DNA from: Candidatus Beckwithbacteria bacterium CG23_combo_of_CG06-09_8_20_14_all_47_9
GTDB taxonomy: Bacteria > Patescibacteriota > Microgenomatia > UBA1400 > CG1-02-47-37
Direction: 5' to 3'
NCBI GenBank assembly: GCA_002772455.1
Contig: PCSQ01000052.1
Span: 1-16,069, forward strand
Length of the DNA stretch: 16,069 bases
Positions 1-6,498 of this stretch are shown here, one piece after another; the first letter of the stretch is position 1, and each line of letters opens with the position of its first letter. The notes below the pieces were generated by a model, which searched no databases, was not told the origin of the DNA, and saw only the letters and a list, made by a program, of their open reading frames with translations. The position numbers and the translations under genes were made by a program.

Positions 1-2
1 AT

Positions 3-1004
3 TTTAGGCGTAATTTGAGATACTTTGGCGGTAAACGCGCCTTTAAAGATGTAGGGAAAACACAATAAATTATTAACTTGATTAGGGTAATCGCTCCGGC
101 CGGTGGCGACGATGGCCTCGGGAACGGTTTTTTTGGCCAAAGCGTAGCTGATTTCCGGATCGGGATTAGCCATGGCAAAGACAATCGGTTGGCTGGACAT
201 CGAGCGGATCATGACCGGGGTCAGTAAATTTGGCCGGGAAACGCCGATAAAAACATCTGAATTAATAATTGTTTGTTTCAAATTAAGGGTTGTTACAGAT
301 CGGGCCAGTTTTCGCTTGTATTGATTAAGGTTCCGGCGGTCGGCGGTAATTAAACCCTGACTGTCGAAAACAAATAAATTTTGCAATTTCAAGCCAAGGG
401 TAAGGAGCATATTGGCAACAGCAATACCGGCGGCCCCGGCGCCGGAAAGAACCAGTTTAATCGAGTCGATTTTTTTACCGGTAATTTTTAAGGCGTTAGT
501 TAAACCGGCGGCAACGACGATGGCCGTGCCGTGTTGATCGTCATGGAAAACGGGGATTGATAACCGCTTGATCAGCTGTTCCTCGACGTAAAAACACTCC
601 GGCGCCTTGATATCTTCAAGATTGATGGCGCCGAAACTGGGAGAAATAGCCGTAATTATTTCAACTAATTTTTTCGGATCGGTTTCATTGATTTCAATAT
701 CCACAGCGTCCAGGCCGGCGAACCGTTTAAATAAAGCCGCTTTCCCCTCCATGACCGGTTTAGCCGCCAATGGGCCAATGTTGCCCAAACCCAGAACGGC
801 GGTGCCGTTGGTGATTACTGCCACCAGGTGGCCTTTATTGGTGTAATCAAAGACTTTATCGGGGTCAACGGCAATTTGCCGGCTGGGCTCGGCCACCCCG
901 GGAGTGTAGGCCAAAGATAGGTCTTTGACGGATTTTAAGGGTTTGGTAAGAGCGGTGCCGATTTTTCCTTGAGGTAAGCGGCGGTGATATTCCAGCGAAT
1001 CCAT
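3..1004 (-). CDS. NAD(P)-dependent malic enzyme, partial (C-terminus beyond left edge)
   Basis: Oxidative decarboxylation of malate to pyruvate in the cytosol. I translated the complement by hand: it opens at the ATG at 1004 (MDSLEYHRRLPQGK) and stays open to the left edge, giving 334 codons. Family signatures appear in order: LAYTPGVAEP with the catalytic Tyr, GNIGPLAAKPVMEGKAALFK with the catalytic Lys, NLEDIKAPECF and FHDDQHGTA with metal-binding acidic residues, then a Rossmann dinucleotide loop GAGAAGIA. Late in the fragment the usual NNVLGFPGIF segment reads NNLLCFPYIF, a mild divergence. Members of the short bacterial form are usually somewhat under 400 residues, so perhaps 50-60 residues lie outside. 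The gene is divergent from the dcw cluster. The ATG lies 8 bases after a TATAAT with no Shine-Dalgarno sequence, so a leaderless mRNA is likely. NAD versus NADP preference cannot be read from this. Confidence 0.93.
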   Translation of the reverse strand, partial: MDSLEYHRRLPQGKIGTALTKPLKSVKDLSLAYTPGVAEPSRQIAVDPDKVFDYTNKGHLVAVITNGTAVLGLGNIGPLAAKPVMEGKAALFKRFAGLDAVDIEINETDPKKLVEIITAISPSFGAINLEDIKAPECFYVEEQLIKRLSIPVFHDDQHGTAIVVAAGLTNALKITGKKIDSIKLVLSGAGAAGIAVANMLLTLGLKLQNLFVFDSQGLITADRRNLNQYKRKLARSVTTLNLKQTIINSDVFIGVSRPNLLTPVMIRSMSSQPIVFAMANPDPEISYALAKKTVPEAIVATGRSDYPNQVNNLLCFPYIFKGAFTAKVSQITPK

Positions 1005-1012
1005 GTTTTTAC

Positions 1013-1018
1013 ATTATA
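1013..1018 (-). promoter_or_regulatory. Probable -10 hexamer for the malic enzyme gene
   Basis: The complement reads TATAAT, a perfect -10, with 8 bases (GTAAAAAC) before the ATG at 1004. Transcription would then begin within a few bases of the ATG. No good -35 is seen 16-18 bases upstream, where the complement is C-rich (AACCCC). It lies back to back with the mraZ promoter at 1040-1068. Confidence 0.5.
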
Positions 1019-1039
1019 CGCTTTCAGGAAAAGTTGGGG

Positions 1040-1068
1040 TTGACACGTATGTGAAAAGAGTTGAAAAT
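1040..1068 (+). promoter_or_regulatory. mraZ/dcw cluster promoter
   Basis: A perfect -35 TTGACA at 1040-1045 is followed after 17 bases by GAAAAT at 1063-1068, which matches 4 of 6 positions of TATAAT. Predicted transcription start near 1075 leaves a ~23-base leader containing GGTGA four bases before the mraZ ATG at 1098. The -10 lies inside the phased MraZ-type boxes, as expected for autorepression. Confidence 0.55.
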
Positions 1069-1090
1069 GGATCAAAGTGGTGAAAAGTGG
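1054..1090 (+). promoter_or_regulatory. MraZ operator: four 10-bp-phased boxes
   Basis: Four 7-base boxes sit at an exact 10-base period: AAAAGAG (1054), AAAATGG (1064), AAAGTGG (1074) and AAAGTGG (1084). MraZ proteins are known to bind tandem repeats upstream of their own gene with this period; the motif described in mycoplasmas contains AAAGTG. The array overlaps the predicted -10 and the leader, so bound MraZ would block initiation. The boxes are seen directly; binding by this MraZ is inferred. Confidence 0.7.
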
Positions 1091-1097
1091 TGAATAT

Positions 1098-1520
1098 ATG
1101 CTCATTGGTCAGTATCAAACTAAGATAAATGCCAAAGGCCGGGCGGCGCTGCCGGCCAAGTTTAAACGCAGTTTGGGTAACCGGATTATCATTACTGCCG
1201 GGTACGAGCAGTCATTAATGGTGGTGGCCCAAAAAGATTGGCAGGGAGAAATTGACCGGGTAACCGGCCAGAGTTCAACCTTAGGCTTGACCCGGGAAAC
1301 CGACCGGTTTTTGCTGGGCAGTGCTTATGAAATCGAGCTCGACAGCCAGGGGCGGTTCATTATTCCGAAATATTTGCGCCAGTATGCCGGCTTGACGGCA
1401 GAAATTGTGTTTGTGGGCGTGGGAAAGCGGGCAGAGATTTGGAGCCAGGCTAAATGGGATAAATATAGCCAATACTTAAACCAAAGAGTCAAAGAGCTGG
1501 GAGAGAAATTAAATGCATAA
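1098..1520 (+). CDS. mraZ: Transcriptional regulator MraZ
   Basis: DNA-binding regulator of the dcw cluster, 140 residues, close to the usual ~143. It contains the two tandem SpoVT/AbrB-like half-domains of the family: IGQYQTKINAKGRAALPAKF near the N-terminus (NAKGR at 11-15 in place of the more usual DxKGR) and a second copy with DSQGRFIIP starting at residue 82. The ATG at 1098 is preferred over the in-frame GTG at 1077 because the protein then begins as family members do, MLIGQYQ for MFMGEYQ, and GGTGA lies four bases upstream. First gene of the cluster. The last 8 bases overlap rsmH. Four phased boxes just upstream suggest autoregulation. Confidence 0.96.
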   Translation: MLIGQYQTKINAKGRAALPAKFKRSLGNRIIITAGYEQSLMVVAQKDWQGEIDRVTGQSSTLGLTRETDRFLLGSAYEIELDSQGRFIIPKYLRQYAGLTAEIVFVGVGKRAEIWSQAKWDKYSQYLNQRVKELGEKLNA

Positions 1521-2313
1521 ATCGGTGCTTTTACCTGAAGTGATTGACAGCCTGAAGGTTAGATTAGGGAAGGTTTACCTTGATTGTACCCTCGGTTCGG
1601 GCGGCCATAGCCGGGAAATTGTCGAAAAAGGCGGCCGGGTTTACGGCTTGGACGTTGACCCGGAAGCGCTCAAACGGGTTGAATCAATGAACTTGATTAC
1701 CAAGCAGGCCAATTTTAAAGATTTAAAGGCAGTAGCCTATGAATGGGGTTTGACCGAGGTGGGCGGAATCCTTTTGGATTTGGGTTTATCGACCGAACAG
1801 ATTGAGACTGACGGCCGGGGTTTTTCCTGGCAGACAGACGGACCGCTGGATATGCGCGCCGACCCGAGCCTGAAAGTGACCGCGGCTGACTTGATTAATG
1901 GTTTGGGTGAGGGTGAGCTCGTTAAGCTGTTTAAAATTTATGGCGAAGAGCCGCAAGCTAAAAGTCTTGCTAAAGCGATCGTGAAAGCCCGGCCGTTCAA
2001 GACTACAGGCGAGTTGGTTCGGGCAATCGAGGCGATTAAGTATCCGGTGCGCCGCCATCATCCGGCCACTTTGGTATTTCAAGCCTTAAGAATAGCTGTC
2101 AATGATGAACTGAATAATTTGAAAGCGGTTCTGCCCCAGGCGGTCGAGCTACTCGAGCCGGGCGGGAGACTGGCAGTTTTGAGTTTTCATTCACTGGAGG
2201 ACAGAATCGTCAAGAACTTTATGAGAGACGAATCAAATTTAAAAATAGTTTTAAAAAAGCCGGTAATCTCGGACCGGCCGCACGCGGTTTTAAGAGTGGG
2301 GGAGAAGTTATGA
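1513..2313 (+). CDS. rsmH: 16S rRNA (cytosine(1402)-N(4))-methyltransferase RsmH
   Basis: SAM-dependent methyltransferase for N4 of C1402 in 16S rRNA, in its standard place after mraZ. Motifs: HKSVLLPEVID (2-12), the SAM-binding DCTLGSGGHS (24-33) and GLDVDPEAL (45-53), LLDLGLSTEQ (87-96), RGFSWQTDGPLDMR (102-115), and near the C-terminus RLAVLSFHSLEDRIVKNF. At 266 residues it is about 45 shorter than E. coli RsmH (313), with the C-terminal tail reduced to SDRPHAVLRVGEKL, where the family usually has a longer linker and RSAKLR. Start ATG is preceded by GGGAGAG at good spacing. It overlaps mraZ by 8 bases; its TGA overlaps the next ATG in an ATGA junction. Confidence 0.97.
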   Translation: MHKSVLLPEVIDSLKVRLGKVYLDCTLGSGGHSREIVEKGGRVYGLDVDPEALKRVESMNLITKQANFKDLKAVAYEWGLTEVGGILLDLGLSTEQIETDGRGFSWQTDGPLDMRADPSLKVTAADLINGLGEGELVKLFKIYGEEPQAKSLAKAIVKARPFKTTGELVRAIEAIKYPVRRHHPATLVFQALRIAVNDELNNLKAVLPQAVELLEPGGRLAVLSFHSLEDRIVKNFMRDESNLKIVLKKPVISDRPHAVLRVGEKL

Positions 2314-2639
2314 CGGCCCAGCAACAAAAACAATTTAATTTGAATATCTTAAAAAAATGCCGTTTTAGCTTTTTTTTGAGCTTGGTTTTAGTTTTAACTT
2401 TGGCTTTGGCTAAGCTGATCCTGGTTAATCGTTCGGCTACCTGGGGCCGGCAGTTGGAAGCGATCGAGGCCGAGACACTGGCGGTTAAGACGGAGACAGA
2501 CCAGCTGAATCTGCAGTTGAACCAGCAGGGCGGCAGGCTAACCGAGCTTAAAGAAAAAGCTTTAAGCCTGGGATATGTGGAAAAACCCCAATATTGGTAT
2601 TTGCCTGCGGGAGACAGCGTCGCCCAGAAATTGCCATGA
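2310..2639 (+). CDS. ftsL: FtsL-like septum formation protein
   Basis: Small bitopic membrane protein, 109 residues. It has a short basic cytoplasmic N-terminus (NILKKCR), one transmembrane helix at about 19-39 (FFLSLVLVLTLALAKLILV), then a coiled-coil-like stretch rich in Glu, Leu and Gln, ending LGYVEKPQYWYLP, like the A-x-x-LGY end of FtsL/DivIC proteins. Sequence conservation is weak in this family, so the name rests mainly on topology and on its place between rsmH and ftsI. FtsL partners with FtsB/DivIC and FtsQ to activate FtsW-FtsI at the septum. GGAG lies five bases before the ATG. Both ends have ATGA overlaps. A DivIC/FtsB-type identity is possible. Confidence 0.8.
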   Translation: MTAQQQKQFNLNILKKCRFSFFLSLVLVLTLALAKLILVNRSATWGRQLEAIEAETLAVKTETDQLNLQLNQQGGRLTELKEKALSLGYVEKPQYWYLPAGDSVAQKLP

Positions 2640-4339
2640 ATTGGCGCCTGCGGCTGAAGCTGTTGAGCGGGTTTTTTGCGCTGTTATTTTTCCTGCTGTT
2701 ATCGAAACTGTTTTATTGGCAGGTGCTGGCCCGGGAGAGTTTGAGCCAAATTGCTTTAAGCCAGCAGCAGTCGACGTTGTCCGTGCCGGCCAAACGGGGG
2801 GAAATTTTTTTGGCTGACGGTTCGGCTTTGGCGGCGAACCAGCCTGGTTGGCTGGCTTACCTGATCCGGCGGCCGGACCAGGAGCTTAAGCCATTGGCTG
2901 AAAAACTGGCGCCGATTTTATACCCGGAAGCGACCGACAGCGCCGCGCTGAATTCTTTGGCGGCAAAGCTGGATCAACCGGAATGGCAATGGCTGACTTT
3001 GGCTAAAAAACTGACCCAGGCGCAAAAATTGGCCCTGGACGGTTTAGATTTGGACAATTTGTGGTTTGAGCCGACCCAAGGCCGGTTTTATCCCGAAGCG
3101 TCGATGGCCGCCCATTTTTTGGGCTTTGTCGGTTCAGACAGCCAGGGCAATGATCAAGGTTATTACGGTTTGGAAGGTTATTACCACCTGGAATTATCCG
3201 GCCGGCCGGGGATTATTAAGCAGGATCAGGATGCTTTAAACCAGCCGATTTTAAGCGGCGATTATCTGGTCCAGGAGAAAAAAGACGGCCGGACCCTGCA
3301 GTTGTCCGTTAATAAAAGCCTGCAGTTTTTAGTAGAGACTAAACTCAAAACGGCCTTAGAGCGTTACGGCGCTAAAGCCGGCTCGGTCACGGTGATGGAT
3401 CCGGGTACCGGGGCGATTCTGGCTATGGCCTCTTTGCCGGCCTATGATCCGGTCAAATATCCGGAATTTTCCCCGAACTTATTTACTAACCCGGCGGTGG
3501 CCGATGCCTTTGAGCCGGGGTCAATTTTTAAAGTGCTGGTGATGGCCGCGGCCATCGATAGCGAAGCGGTCAAGCCGGAAACAAGCTGCGATATTTGTGA
3601 CGGACCGGTCAAGATCGATAAATACACTATCAATACCTGGAATAATGAATATTACCCGGACTCCACGATCAACGATATTCTAGTGCACTCGGATAATGTC
3701 GGCATGGTTTTTGTCGGTCAAAAGCTGGGTCTGGATAAGTTTTTAGATTATTTCAACCGTTTCGGTTTTGAGGAAAAAACCGGTATTGATTTACAGGACG
3801 AAGCCCTGCCGGCAATAAAAAGCGATTCGAAATGGACATATGTTGATTTGGCTACTGCCAGTTTTGGCCAGGGATTTTTAGCCACCGGGATTCAGCTATT
3901 AACGGCGGTATCGGCAATTGCCAACGGCGGCGAATTGGTTCAGCCGCGTTTGGTTGAAAAAATTATCAGCGAGGATCGGACCCTGCCGCTGCCGGTTAAG
4001 TTGAAGCGCCGGGTTATTAGGCCGGAAACAGCCGTGATAGTAAGAGATATGATGGTGGCCGCTGTCCAAGCCGGCGAGGCCAAATGGGCGGCAGTCAAAG
4101 GCTATAAAATTGCCGGTAAGACCGGTACGGCCCAGGTAGCGGCTGGCGGCCGGTACGAGGAAGAAAAAACCAACGCCAGCTTTATCGGTTTTGCTCCGGC
4201 GGACAAACCTAAATTTGCCATGCTGGTGACTTTAAAAGAGCCGTCGACTTCCCCGTGGGCGTCGGAAACGGCGGCACCGCTATGGTTTTCAATTGCCCAG
4301 GATTTGCTAAACCATTTTAATGTCATCCCGATGGAGTAA
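2636..4339 (+). CDS. ftsI: Penicillin-binding protein FtsI (septal D,D-transpeptidase)
   Basis: Class B penicillin-binding protein that cross-links septal peptidoglycan, 567 residues. One N-terminal membrane helix at about 8-26 (KLLSGFFALLFFLLLSKLF) is followed by the dimerization/pedestal region beginning VPAKRGEIFLADGSALA. The transpeptidase domain carries all three active-site motifs: SxxK as PGSIFK (catalytic Ser296), SxN as SDN (from residue 352), and KTGT (from residue 495, AGKTGTAQVA). An in-frame TTG at 2594 would add 14 residues, but the ATG at 2636 overlaps the ftsL stop as ATGA and puts the basic residues directly before the membrane helix, so it is preferred. No PASTA domain is visible. 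The stop TAA at 4337 is also the start of the putative murE -10 hexamer. Confidence 0.95.
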   Translation: MNWRLRLKLLSGFFALLFFLLLSKLFYWQVLARESLSQIALSQQQSTLSVPAKRGEIFLADGSALAANQPGWLAYLIRRPDQELKPLAEKLAPILYPEATDSAALNSLAAKLDQPEWQWLTLAKKLTQAQKLALDGLDLDNLWFEPTQGRFYPEASMAAHFLGFVGSDSQGNDQGYYGLEGYYHLELSGRPGIIKQDQDALNQPILSGDYLVQEKKDGRTLQLSVNKSLQFLVETKLKTALERYGAKAGSVTVMDPGTGAILAMASLPAYDPVKYPEFSPNLFTNPAVADAFEPGSIFKVLVMAAAIDSEAVKPETSCDICDGPVKIDKYTINTWNNEYYPDSTINDILVHSDNVGMVFVGQKLGLDKFLDYFNRFGFEEKTGIDLQDEALPAIKSDSKWTYVDLATASFGQGFLATGIQLLTAVSAIANGGELVQPRLVEKIISEDRTLPLPVKLKRRVIRPETAVIVRDMMVAAVQAGEAKWAAVKGYKIAGKTGTAQVAAGGRYEEEKTNASFIGFAPADKPKFAMLVTLKEPSTSPWASETAAPLWFSIAQDLLNHFNVIPME

Positions 4340-4342
4340 AAT
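4337..4342 (+). promoter_or_regulatory. Putative -10 hexamer for murE, overlapping the ftsI stop
   Basis: TAAAAT, whose first three bases are the ftsI stop TAA, lies 6 bases before the murE ATG. A -35 candidate at 4315-4320 (TTTTAA, 16-base spacer) matches only 3 of 6. GGAG at 4333-4336 is 12 bases from the ATG, rather far for a ribosome binding site. The geometry repeats at yvcK, mraY and the malic enzyme. Confidence 0.42.
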
Positions 4343-4348
4343 AGACTA

Positions 4349-5458
4349 ATGGGTTTAGTGAAACAATGGCTGATTAATCATTTTTGGCATTTACCGAGTG
4401 CGGTGTTAGCGAGTCTGGTTTATGGTTTCCCCGCCAGAAAGTTAAAAATTATCGGCGTGACCGGGACTTCCGGTAAAACTTCCACCAGCCATTTAATTGA
4501 CCATATTTTAAAGAAGAGCGGCTATAAGACAGCTTTATTATCGACAGTTTCTGTTCCCGGTTTGCATGTAACTAATCCAGAACCATTTATTCTGCAGAAA
4601 ATACTGCGTCAGATTAAAAATAAACAGGTTGATTATGTAGTTTTGGAAGTCACTTCACATGGTTTGGACCAGTTTAGGAATTGGGGAACCCCCTTTGTTT
4701 ACGGGGTAATTACTAATATTACTCATGAGCATTTGGATTATCACCGGACGATGGAAGGTTATGCCCGCGCAAAAATTAAATTGATCAGTCAGAGCCAAGT
4801 GGCTGTTTTAAATCCTAATGACCAATTTTTTAAGTTAGCTAAACAGGCTGTCAAAGGGAAAATTCTGACTTTTTCCGATCAGCCGGATTTTTTTGCCGCC
4901 AATATTAACGCGGCGACGGCCGTAGCCTGGGATTTGGGTATAAAAGCAGCCAGTATTAAGGCGGCTTTAGCCAGTTTTCCCGGGGTGACTGGCCGGATGG
5001 AGATGGTCTTGGAAAAACCGTTTAAGATTTATATTGATTTTGCCCACAAGCCCGATGCTTTGGAAAAGGCGCTGCTTTGGCTGCGCCCTAAAACTAAAGG
5101 CCGTCTCGTTGCGGTTTTTGGCTGTGCCGGTTTAAGGGATCGGACTAAGCGGCCGATTATGGGCGGGATTGCCGGCCGGTTGGCGGATATCACCATTCTG
5201 ACTGCCGAAGATCCGCGGACAGAAAAAGCGAATGAGATTATTGATCAGATTGCCGCCGGGTTTAAAGCCCGCAAAAAACTTTACCGGGAACCGGACCGGC
5301 AAAAAGCGATTAATTTAGCCATTAAATTGGCCCGGCCGGGGGACGTGGTTGCTTGTTTCGGCAAGTCCCACGAAAAATCAATGTGTTTTGGTACAATAGA
5401 GTATCCCTGGTCGGAACATCAGGCAGTCAGAAAGGCGTTGGCGTTATGCAACTACTAG
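4349..5458 (+). CDS. murE: UDP-N-acetylmuramyl-tripeptide synthetase (MurE-type), short form
   Basis: ATP-dependent amino-acid ligase adding the third stem residue to UDP-MurNAc-L-Ala-D-Glu. Mur-ligase central domain: P-loop GTSGKT (39-44), EVTSHGLDQ, and THEHLDYH with metal-binding residues, followed by AKIKLI, probably the carbamylated-Lys segment. The C-terminal domain has AEDPRTE (EDPR at 287-290) and GKSHEKSM, matching the family's D(D/N)P(R/N) and GKGHE motifs. At 369 residues it is about 120 shorter than typical MurE (~490): the N-terminal UDP-binding domain is missing, replaced by ~30 residues with a hydrophobic or amphipathic stretch (WLINHFWHLPSAVLASLVYG). Arg in EDPR is compatible with diaminopimelate but also occurs in lysine-adding enzymes, so specificity is open. 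It overlaps the next gene by 13 bases. Confidence 0.92.
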   Translation: MGLVKQWLINHFWHLPSAVLASLVYGFPARKLKIIGVTGTSGKTSTSHLIDHILKKSGYKTALLSTVSVPGLHVTNPEPFILQKILRQIKNKQVDYVVLEVTSHGLDQFRNWGTPFVYGVITNITHEHLDYHRTMEGYARAKIKLISQSQVAVLNPNDQFFKLAKQAVKGKILTFSDQPDFFAANINAATAVAWDLGIKAASIKAALASFPGVTGRMEMVLEKPFKIYIDFAHKPDALEKALLWLRPKTKGRLVAVFGCAGLRDRTKRPIMGGIAGRLADITILTAEDPRTEKANEIIDQIAAGFKARKKLYREPDRQKAINLAIKLARPGDVVACFGKSHEKSMCFGTIEYPWSEHQAVRKALALCNY

Positions 5459-6498
5459 TTTTAGCCGCCGGTGAGGGCAAGCGGATTAAACCAATTGTTA
5501 CCAGCAAACCTTTGTTGCCGTTTATGGGCCAGACTTTATTGGAGCGGGTGATTGATTCAGCCTCGGTTTTGAAACCTGATCAGATAACTATCGTGGTTAA
5601 TCCGAAAGATAAAGCGGCAGTCGCTAAACTTTTTCCCAAAGCCAAAGTGGTGATCCAGGAAAAAGCTACCGGCATGGCCGGAGCAGTCGAGGCTGCAGGG
5701 ACTGTCCTTGCAGGATCCATAGTCGTAATTGACGGGGATGACTTGATTGACCTAAAAATTATTAAAAATTTTAAAGAACAGATCAACAAGACTCCAAATA
5801 GAGTTGTTTTAACCGGAATCAAGAGCAATTTAACCGGTGGTTATTTTGACCTTCAGGGAGAGTCCCTGAAGGTAATGGAAAAACCCAAGGTGCGGCCGAG
5901 CCAGTGGGCCAAAATTGTCCTGGACTATTTTCCGAAAATTGAAGATTTTACGGTGAAGCTGAAAGACGATTATGAGGCTGGTTTGAATCAGCTGGAAAAC
6001 TCTGTCTTAGTTAAAGCCGAGGGGAATTTTTACCAGCTGAAATTTCCCTGGCAGATATTGGATCTGACTGCCGGATTGCTCACCGGGAAAAATTTGATTG
6101 ATAAGACCGCTAAAGTCATGGCCGGAACCGAAATAATCAATTCATATTTGGGCCAGGGAGTGGTGGTTGGCCAAAACTGTTTGATCCGCGATTCGATTAT
6201 CGAAGCGGGTTGTGTAATTGGTTTCGGCACGGAAATTGCCAGAAGTTATGTGGGGCCGAAAAATTGGTTTCACCGCAATTATATCGGCGATTCGGTGATC
6301 GAGGGCGAATCGAATTTCGGCGCCGGGGCGGTTTTGGCTAATTTCCGCTTTGATCATAAAACTATCGGCGGATCCGGCCGGGAAAAATTCGGCGCCGTCA
6401 TCGGCCGGGGCGCCCAGGTAGGCGTTAACGCTTCAGTTATGCCCGGAGCGATGATTGACAGCGGCGGCCTGGTTTGGCCGGGGACAGTGCGGCAATGA
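5446..6498 (+). CDS. GlmU-like bifunctional nucleotidyltransferase/acetyltransferase, archaeal-like
   Basis: Predicted to acetylate glucosamine-1-phosphate and couple it to UTP, giving UDP-GlcNAc for MurA. 350 residues versus ~456 for E. coli GlmU. The N-terminal Rossmann domain starts LAAGEGKR (6-13), with KPLLPFMG and metal-binding DGDD (96-99). A left-handed beta-helix follows from about 225. The segment FHRNYIGDSVI has the His (276) aligning with the GlmU acetyltransferase catalytic His, and it continues NFGAGAVLANFRFDHK and FGAVIGRGAQVGVNASVMPG, closer to archaeal two-domain sugar-1-phosphate enzymes (TANLRFD, GAVIGD..) than to bacterial GlmU. ATG 5446 is chosen over TTG 5353 because the protein then begins MQLLVLAAGEG. 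Two palindromic repeats lie in the coding region. The substrate is inferred; another sugar phosphate is possible. Confidence 0.82.
   Translation: MQLLVLAAGEGKRIKPIVTSKPLLPFMGQTLLERVIDSASVLKPDQITIVVNPKDKAAVAKLFPKAKVVIQEKATGMAGAVEAAGTVLAGSIVVIDGDDLIDLKIIKNFKEQINKTPNRVVLTGIKSNLTGGYFDLQGESLKVMEKPKVRPSQWAKIVLDYFPKIEDFTVKLKDDYEAGLNQLENSVLVKAEGNFYQLKFPWQILDLTAGLLTGKNLIDKTAKVMAGTEIINSYLGQGVVVGQNCLIRDSIIEAGCVIGFGTEIARSYVGPKNWFHRNYIGDSVIEGESNFGAGAVLANFRFDHKTIGGSGREKFGAVIGRGAQVGVNASVMPGAMIDSGGLVWPGTVRQ
5692..5714 (+). repeat. Dispersed 23-bp palindromic repeat, copy 1 (inside glmU-like gene)
   Basis: Contains CTGCAGGGACTGTCCTTG (5693-5710), identical to an 18-base run in the copy at 10293-10315; the two copies match at 21 of 23 positions. 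Arms CTGCAGGGAC and GTCCTTGCAG flank a single T; the one mismatch becomes a G-U pair in RNA. It codes for AAGTVLAG (residues 83-90) between the substrate-binding region and the DGDD motif. Confidence 0.7.
5850..5872 (+). repeat. Dispersed 23-bp palindromic repeat, copy 2 (inside glmU-like gene)
   Basis: Perfect 10-base arms, CCTTCAGGGA and TCCCTGAAGG, with a GAG centre. It matches the 10293-10315 copy at 19 of 23 positions. The codons run LQGESLK (residues 136-142), a different reading frame relative to the repeat than in copy 1. A chance hairpin at a beta-turn is possible, but similarity to the other two copies makes common origin more likely. Confidence 0.55.

Noticed and set aside
607..846. 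Plus-strand open frame of 79 codons
   Set aside because: Antisense shadow of the malic enzyme, whose motifs are clear on the minus strand.
1077..1097. GTG start for mraZ at 1077
   Set aside because: It would lie at the predicted transcription start and inside the MraZ boxes; ATG 1098 has a Shine-Dalgarno sequence and the family N-terminus.
2594..2635. Upstream TTG start for ftsI
   Set aside because: The ATG at 2636 makes an ATGA overlap with ftsL, as at several other junctions, and gives a normal membrane-anchor N-terminus.
5389..5397. TGGTACAAT, an extended -10-like sequence followed by AGAG, like those before murE and yvcK
   Set aside because: It lies in conserved murE coding sequence (CFGTIEYPW), ~48 bases before the next ATG, with no -35; most likely a coding coincidence.
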